A DNA stretch of 10,868 nt. Origin: an uncultured Eubacteriales bacterium (GTDB taxonomy: Bacteria; Bacillota; Clostridia; UBA1381; UBA9506). The stretch is from assembly GCA_902478395.1 (NCBI GenBank), contig CABSKZ010000071.1, positions 1 to 10,868 on the forward strand, in the 5' to 3' direction. The translations under genes were made by a program, and so were the position numbers. Below the pieces are notes generated by a model. The model did no database searches. It had not been told where the DNA came from and was given only the letters and a program-made list of their open reading frames with translations. Below are positions 8,115-10,868 of this stretch, piece after piece; position 1 is the first letter of the stretch, and the number at the start of each line of letters is the position of its first letter.

Positions 8115-8141
8115 TCCAAATAGGGCATTCGGCTGCCTGCT

Positions 8142-8687
8142 TTATACTTCCATAATTTCCTTATCTTTGTTCGCGGCAATCGAATCGATTTCCTTAATAT
8201 ATTTATCCGTCAAGTCCTGGATGTCCTTTTCAATGTCCTTCAAATCATCCTCGGTAATTTCACCGTTTTTCTTTTGTGCCTTAAAGGTTTCCAGCGCGTC
8301 CCTACGGATTCCGCGGATAACGACTTTTGCTTCCTCAGCACGTTTGGAAACAGCTTTCACCAGTTCCTTTCTGCGTTCCTCCGTGAGCGGCGGGAAGTTG
8401 ATACGCAGCGCTTTTCCGTCGTTGTTTGGCGTTAGGCCAATGTCCGCTTTCAAAATTGCCTTTTCCACCTCGTGGAGGATGGAAGCATCCCACGGCTGCA
8501 CCATCAGCGTACGCGGCTCTGGCACGGAAACCGTTCCCACCTGCGGAACCGGAGTCGCTACCCCATAGTAATCCACCATCACCTTGTCCAGAATTCCGGG
8601 ATTCGCCCGCCCGGCGCGAATTGTCGTGTAGTCGCTCTCCAGCGCCGTAATTGCCTTTTCCATCTTTGCTTTCAAATCTTCGTACAT
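8142..8687 (-). CDS. frr: Ribosome recycling factor
   Basis: Frr acts with EF-G to split post-termination ribosomes so that subunits can be reused. From the ATG at 8687 it has 181 residues, close to the usual 185. The N-terminal helix of the three-helix bundle carries IRAGRANP (23-30); the small beta domain follows with DYYGVATPVPQVGTVSVPEP and MVQPWD; INFPPLTEERRKELVK leads into the long C-terminal helices. The open frame includes a TTG one codon earlier, but AAAGGGTGG (8702-8694) lies six bases before the ATG and only three before the TTG, so the ATG is preferred. That ATG shares one base with the stop of a 13-codon upstream frame (TGATG). It is placed after pyrH, as in most bacteria, and 27 bases before uppS. 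Confidence 0.98.
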   Translation of the reverse strand: MYEDLKAKMEKAITALESDYTTIRAGRANPGILDKVMVDYYGVATPVPQVGTVSVPEPRTLMVQPWDASILHEVEKAILKADIGLTPNNDGKALRINFPPLTEERRKELVKAVSKRAEEAKVVIRGIRRDALETFKAQKKNGEITEDDLKDIEKDIQDLTDKYIKEIDSIAANKDKEIMEV

Positions 8688-8728
8688 CAATAACCACCCT
8701 TTCCGCCGCGCATACCGCGGCCCATCAT
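8687..8728 (-). CDS. Possible 13-codon leader peptide overlapping the frr start
   Basis: On the minus strand an ATG at 8728 opens a 13-codon frame, MMGRGMRGGKGGY, that ends at a TGA sharing its last base with the frr ATG. AAAAAGGG (8741-8734) sits about five bases upstream as a plausible SD. The peptide is Gly/Arg-rich and matches nothing I recognise. The TGATG junction is the arrangement seen in translational coupling, so ribosomes finishing here could reinitiate at frr. Against it: the spacer is GC- and purine-rich, which makes such short frames easy to obtain by chance, and frr has its own SD. Confidence 0.25.
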   Translation of the reverse strand: MMGRGMRGGKGGY

Positions 8729-8748
8729 ATTGGCCCTTTTTCCGTTAC

Positions 8749-8766
8749 GCCGGACAGCCTCCCGGC
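8749..8766 (-). other. Small hairpin after the pyrH stop
   Basis: On the minus strand GCCGG (8766-8762) pairs with CCGGC (8753-8749) around an eight-base loop, about 11 bases after the pyrH TGA. It is followed by GTAACGG rather than a U-run, so a factor-independent terminator is unlikely. It may act as a weak processing or stability element between pyrH and frr, or be incidental. Confidence 0.28.
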
Positions 8767-8777
8767 AAATTACAAAT

Positions 8778-9485
8778 TCAATTTGAAACAACCGTACCGA
8801 TTTTTTCTCCGCACAGCACACGGATAATATTTTGCGGATCATCAAGCCCAAACACCAGAATCGGGATATTGTTGTCCATACATAGGGAGGTCGCGGTAGA
8901 ATCCATTACGCCCAAACCTCGGTTCAGCACATCAATGTAGGTCAGGCTGTCGAACCGCTTCGCGTCCGGATTTTCATTGGGGTCACTGTCGTAGACACCG
9001 TCTACCTTTTTTGCAAGGAAAATAGCTTCCGCGTCAATTTCTGCCGCGCGAAGCGCCGCCGCCGTATCTGTGGAGAAGAATGGGTTGCCCGTTCCACAGC
9101 CGAAAACAACAACCCTGTTTTTCGAAAGGTGGCTGATGGCCTTCCCCCGGATATACGGCTCCGCAATCTGCCGCATATCAATCGCAGTCTGAACCCGTGT
9201 TGGTATGCCTGCCGCCTCAAAGGAACTCTGCAGCGCAAGGGAGTTGATGACCGTTGCCAACATGCCCATATGATCCGCGCGCGTGCGATCCATGTCCTTT
9301 CCGGTCCGGCCGCGCCAGAAGTTTCCGCCTCCTACGACGACAGCAATTTCCACCCCCATATCATTGCATTCCTTAATGACCTTCGAAATCCGGCTGAGCG
9401 TATCCTCGTCCAGCCCGAATCCTTTTCCTCCTGCGAGGGCTTCCCCGCTAATTTTTAAAAGTATCCGTTTGAATTTCGGTACCAT
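8778..9485 (-). CDS. pyrH: Uridylate kinase (UMP kinase)
   Basis: PyrH phosphorylates UMP to UDP with ATP, supplying all UTP, CTP and UDP-sugars. It is a hexameric amino-acid-kinase-fold enzyme typical of bacteria. The 235-residue length is normal. KISGEAL (11-17) and GGGNFWRG (52-59) form the phosphate-binding loops; DHMGMLATVINSLAL (71-85) is the UMP-site helix; FGCGTGNPFFSTDTAA (128-143) and GVYDSDP (163-169) belong to the UMP and ATP regions. A strong AGGAGGT lies about five bases before the ATG, which fixes the start. It is the first gene of the eight-gene run. rpsB and tsf, often just upstream of pyrH, are missing here and two good promoters occupy that place instead. I see no PyrR-type attenuator in the leader. 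Confidence 0.98.
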   Translation of the reverse strand: MVPKFKRILLKISGEALAGGKGFGLDEDTLSRISKVIKECNDMGVEIAVVVGGGNFWRGRTGKDMDRTRADHMGMLATVINSLALQSSFEAAGIPTRVQTAIDMRQIAEPYIRGKAISHLSKNRVVVFGCGTGNPFFSTDTAAALRAAEIDAEAIFLAKKVDGVYDSDPNENPDAKRFDSLTYIDVLNRGLGVMDSTATSLCMDNNIPILVFGLDDPQNIIRVLCGEKIGTVVSN

Positions 9486-9541
9486 AACAACCTCCTGATA
9501 GTTTCATTTTATCGTTTTCAGCTTCTGTTTATTCCAGACCT

Positions 9542-9570
9542 ATTATATATTGATTCGTTTGATTATTCAA
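9542..9570 (-). promoter_or_regulatory. Proximal pyrH promoter P2
   Basis: On the minus strand TTGAAT (9570-9565) and a perfect TATAAT (9547-9542) are separated by exactly 17 bases, a near-ideal sigma-A promoter. Transcription would begin at about 9535, giving a leader of about 50 bases that ends in the strong pyrH SD. It is the best promoter seen in the window and the likely main start of the pyrH-to-miaA transcript. Confidence 0.72.
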
Positions 9571-9646
9571 GTCATTTAAAACCATATTTAAAAAATATTC
9601 ATATCACATTTTAGCCAACCAGTTAACATAAATTCCACAATAACGG

Positions 9647-9676
9647 ATTGTAAACAAAAGTTATTAACACTGTCAA
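9647..9676 (-). promoter_or_regulatory. Distal pyrH promoter P1
   Basis: On the minus strand a perfect TTGACA (9676-9671) and TACAAT (9652-9647, 5 of 6 matches) are separated by 18 bases. The predicted transcription start is about 9640, some 155 bases before the pyrH ATG. The -35 box lies inside the run of AACA-ending repeats at 9661-9690, so a protein bound there would be expected to block or tune this promoter. It stands about 105 bases upstream of P2 in tandem. Confidence 0.62.
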
Positions 9677-9690
9677 CAGGGTTATCAACA
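9661..9690 (+). promoter_or_regulatory. Cluster of DnaA-box-like repeats over promoter P1
   Basis: Three related units lie in tandem on the plus strand: TTATTAACA (9661-9669), TGTCAACA (9671-9678) and TTATCAACA (9682-9690). The last differs at one position from the common DnaA box TTATCCACA; the first differs at two. They straddle the -35 box of P1. DnaA binding is an inference; another regulator recognising a TNAACA repeat, or no regulator at all, is possible. There is no origin-type gene such as dnaA or dnaN in the window. Confidence 0.33.
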
Positions 9691-9815
9691 GTTTTTTTCG
9701 ACAAATCGGCCTAAATTCGCCGCTTTTATTCTGCAAAATTCAACTTTTTTTGAAAACTCACAACTGCCTGTTACTATTTCCGATTGACATAACAACATTT
9801 TCTTATGCAATATTC

Positions 9816-10658
9816 CTAAAGAACAACTGTTTTATGCCGGGTAACATGGCAATTTATATTAACAACGCACGGAAGGCCTGCTATGTGGGTCGGAAATGTT
9901 TCAATATGCACCGCGAGCGCGGTTGTCTTTCCACCGAACCCCTGCGGGCCGATTCCGGTATGATTAATTTTTTCCAGCAGCTCCTGCTCCAAATCTGCAT
10001 AATATGGATCCGGATGATGCCCTCCGACCTCCCTCGTCAGCGCGTGCTTCGCAAGCTGGGCGCACTTCTCCACGGTTCCGCCGATTCCGACGCCCACTAC
10101 AATTGGCGGACATGGATTTGAGCCAGCCTTTAAAACCGTATCCAGAATGAAATCCTTCACACCGTCCAGTCCTTCGGCAGGCTTAAGCATCTTTAGCGCG
10201 CTCATATTTTCGCTGCCGAATCCTTTTGGCGCAATGGTAATTTCCAGCTTGTCCCCTTCTACAATATCATAATGAATCACCGCAGGCGTGTTGTCTCCGG
10301 TGTTTCCGCGCCGGATGGGGTCCGCAACTACGGACTTGCGCAGATAGCCCTCCGTATACCCGCGACGGACACCTTCGTTGATGGCATCTGTCAGCAGGCC
10401 GCCCTCCAGCCTGACCTCTTGGCCAATCCTTACAAAAAATACTGCCATCCCTGTGTCCTGGCAGACCGGAATCTGCTCGTGCGCGGCGATATCAGCATTT
10501 TCCACCAGCTTTTCTAGAATCTCTTTTCCAACAAGCGAGGTTTCCTTCTCTTTCGCCCGGCACAGCGCACCGAGCACATCGTCTCCTAAAAAGGTGTTCG
10601 CCTCGATGCAAAGATTTCTCACCGCATCGGCTATCATATCTGTATGAATTGTTCTCAT
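9816..10658 (-). CDS. Class I fumarate hydratase, alpha subunit (TtdA/FumA N-terminal type)
   Basis: This is the [4Fe-4S]-dependent class I hydro-lyase N-terminal domain, which with a separate beta subunit interconverts fumarate and malate; tartrate dehydratase alpha is the close alternative. From the chosen start it has 280 residues, normal for the alpha subunit. C66 in PVCQDTG, C183 in SNPCPP and C270 in NINCHVTRH are the expected three cluster cysteines. RRGNTGDNTPAVIHY (117-130), APKGFGSENMSAL (143-155) and GIGPQGFGGKTTAL (235-248) are family blocks. The frame extends 16 codons further, but those residues are basic and unlike the family, and GGAGG (10670-10666) lies seven bases before the ATG at 10658. 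It overlaps the upstream membrane-protein gene by ATGA, so translation is probably coupled. The beta subunit, usually next downstream, is not here. Fumarase versus tartrate dehydratase cannot be settled from sequence alone. Confidence 0.92.
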   Translation of the reverse strand: MRTIHTDMIADAVRNLCIEANTFLGDDVLGALCRAKEKETSLVGKEILEKLVENADIAAHEQIPVCQDTGMAVFFVRIGQEVRLEGGLLTDAINEGVRRGYTEGYLRKSVVADPIRRGNTGDNTPAVIHYDIVEGDKLEITIAPKGFGSENMSALKMLKPAEGLDGVKDFILDTVLKAGSNPCPPIVVGVGIGGTVEKCAQLAKHALTREVGGHHPDPYYADLEQELLEKINHTGIGPQGFGGKTTALAVHIETFPTHIAGLPCVVNINCHVTRHKTVVL

Positions 10659-10868
10659 GCCTTTTCCTCCCCGCTTTCTTCCTTCGGCTGTTTTCCGAAC
10701 ACCCAAAGGCGGTTGCCCAGAAAGTTCACAGCAAGGGAGAAAGGAATCGCCGCCACTTTACAAAACAGAACCGCATTATCTCCGGTTAGCTGGAAACCAA
10801 TCCCCGCCGCCGACAACAGCTGGTTAGCAAGCCGATAGAGATGGAATACATCGGAAAACAGATTCAAG
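10655..10868 (-). CDS. GtrA-like small membrane protein, C-terminal part, cut by window edge
   Basis: An open frame enters from the right edge and ends at a TGA at 10657-10655, giving about 71 visible codons with the 5' end missing. The visible part holds a hydrophobic segment (LFCKVAAIPFSLAVNFLGNR) followed by LWVFGKQ and a short charged tail KEESGEEKA. A last helix ending in NFLxNRxWVF is typical of the GtrA family (PF04138), small four-helix membrane proteins of 120-150 residues linked to moving or using polyprenyl-phosphate sugars in cell-surface glycosylation. The family call rests on this ending alone. It overlaps the fumarase gene by four bases (ATGA), so the two are very likely on one transcript, although no functional link between them is obvious. 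Confidence 0.6.
   Translation of the reverse strand, partial: LNLFSDVFHLYRLANQLLSAAGIGFQLTGDNAVLFCKVAAIPFSLAVNFLGNRLWVFGKQPKEESGEEKA

Larger units (their letters stand above)
9486..9815. other. 330-base non-coding region between the fumarase gene and pyrH
   Basis: This stretch is clearly AT-richer than its flanks and holds no convincing protein gene on either strand. Its right part (about 9691-9815), just after the fumarase stop, has no convincing terminator: the best structures are a five-base inverted repeat TTCAA/TTGAA at 9739-9754 and a four-base CGGC/GCCG pair near 9707-9722. Its middle holds a cluster of DnaA-box-like repeats and the distal pyrH promoter. Its left part holds the proximal promoter and a 5' leader of about 50 bases ending in the pyrH SD. 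Readthrough from the fumarase gene into pyrH cannot be excluded. Confidence 0.75.

Noticed and set aside
9784..9811. Plus-strand TTGACA with a TGCAAT 16 bases downstream
   Set aside because: The -10 match is weak and no credible plus-strand gene follows; it lies antisense to the end of the fumarase gene.
10659..10706. Sixteen extra N-terminal codons of the fumarase alpha subunit
   Set aside because: Basic, family-unlike sequence overlapping the upstream gene; a GGAGG seven bases before the ATG at 10658 supports the shorter start.
1..10868. CRISPR arrays, transposons, phage genes, tRNA or rRNA, riboswitches, toxin-antitoxin or defence genes
   Set aside because: I looked on both strands and saw no spaced direct repeats, terminal inverted repeats, tRNA-like cloverleaf sequence or defence domains. 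RecD2 and MutL are chromosomal repair genes and are not evidence of a defence island.

Overview
The window looks like chromosomal DNA from a Gram-positive, low-to-mid-GC bacterium, most likely a clostridium of the Oscillospirales/Ruminococcaceae type. Reasons: the pyrH-frr-uppS-cdsA-dxr-rseP order is the usual Firmicutes arrangement; Shine-Dalgarno (SD) sites are purine-rich and strong; MutL carries the endonuclease motif found outside the E. coli group; and a two-subunit, oxygen-labile class I fumarase alpha subunit is encoded, as in anaerobes. The placement is inferred from gene content, not from a search. Every gene I can support lies on the minus strand, so transcription runs from high to low coordinates. 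I saw no tRNA, rRNA, CRISPR array, insertion sequence or phage gene.

Layout in the direction of transcription. 10868-10655: C-terminal end of a GtrA-like membrane protein, cut by the window edge. 10658-9816: fumarase alpha subunit, overlapping the previous gene by ATGA. 9815-9486: 330 bases without a protein gene, holding two well-formed sigma-A-type promoters for pyrH and a cluster of DnaA-box-like repeats. 9485-1198: an eight-gene run, pyrH, frr, uppS, cdsA, dxr, rseP, mutL, miaA. 1197-1025: short spacer with an AT-rich inverted repeat and a weak promoter candidate. 1024-1: N-terminal 341 codons of a RecD2-type helicase, cut by the window edge.

How the genes fit together: PyrH makes UDP, feeding nucleotides and the UDP-sugars used in wall synthesis. 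Frr recycles ribosomes. Dxr commits carbon to the MEP isoprenoid pathway, UppS builds the undecaprenyl carrier from its products, and CdsA makes CDP-diacylglycerol for phospholipids, so three of the genes supply envelope lipids. RseP is a membrane protease for envelope signalling. MutL repairs mismatches and MiaA modifies tRNA with a dimethylallyl group, itself an isoprenoid-pathway product. The first six genes have spacers of 27 to 95 bases, whereas rseP-mutL-miaA are packed with 14 and 0 bases between them.

This is mainly a housekeeping region and I do not see a convincing undescribed system. The points most worth a second look are the pyrH upstream region (tandem promoters plus repeats), a 13-codon leader reading frame whose stop overlaps the frr start, a GC hairpin beside the rseP ribosome binding site, the joining of mutL-miaA to the lipid operon without mutS or hfq, and a fumarase alpha subunit with no beta subunit directly downstream.
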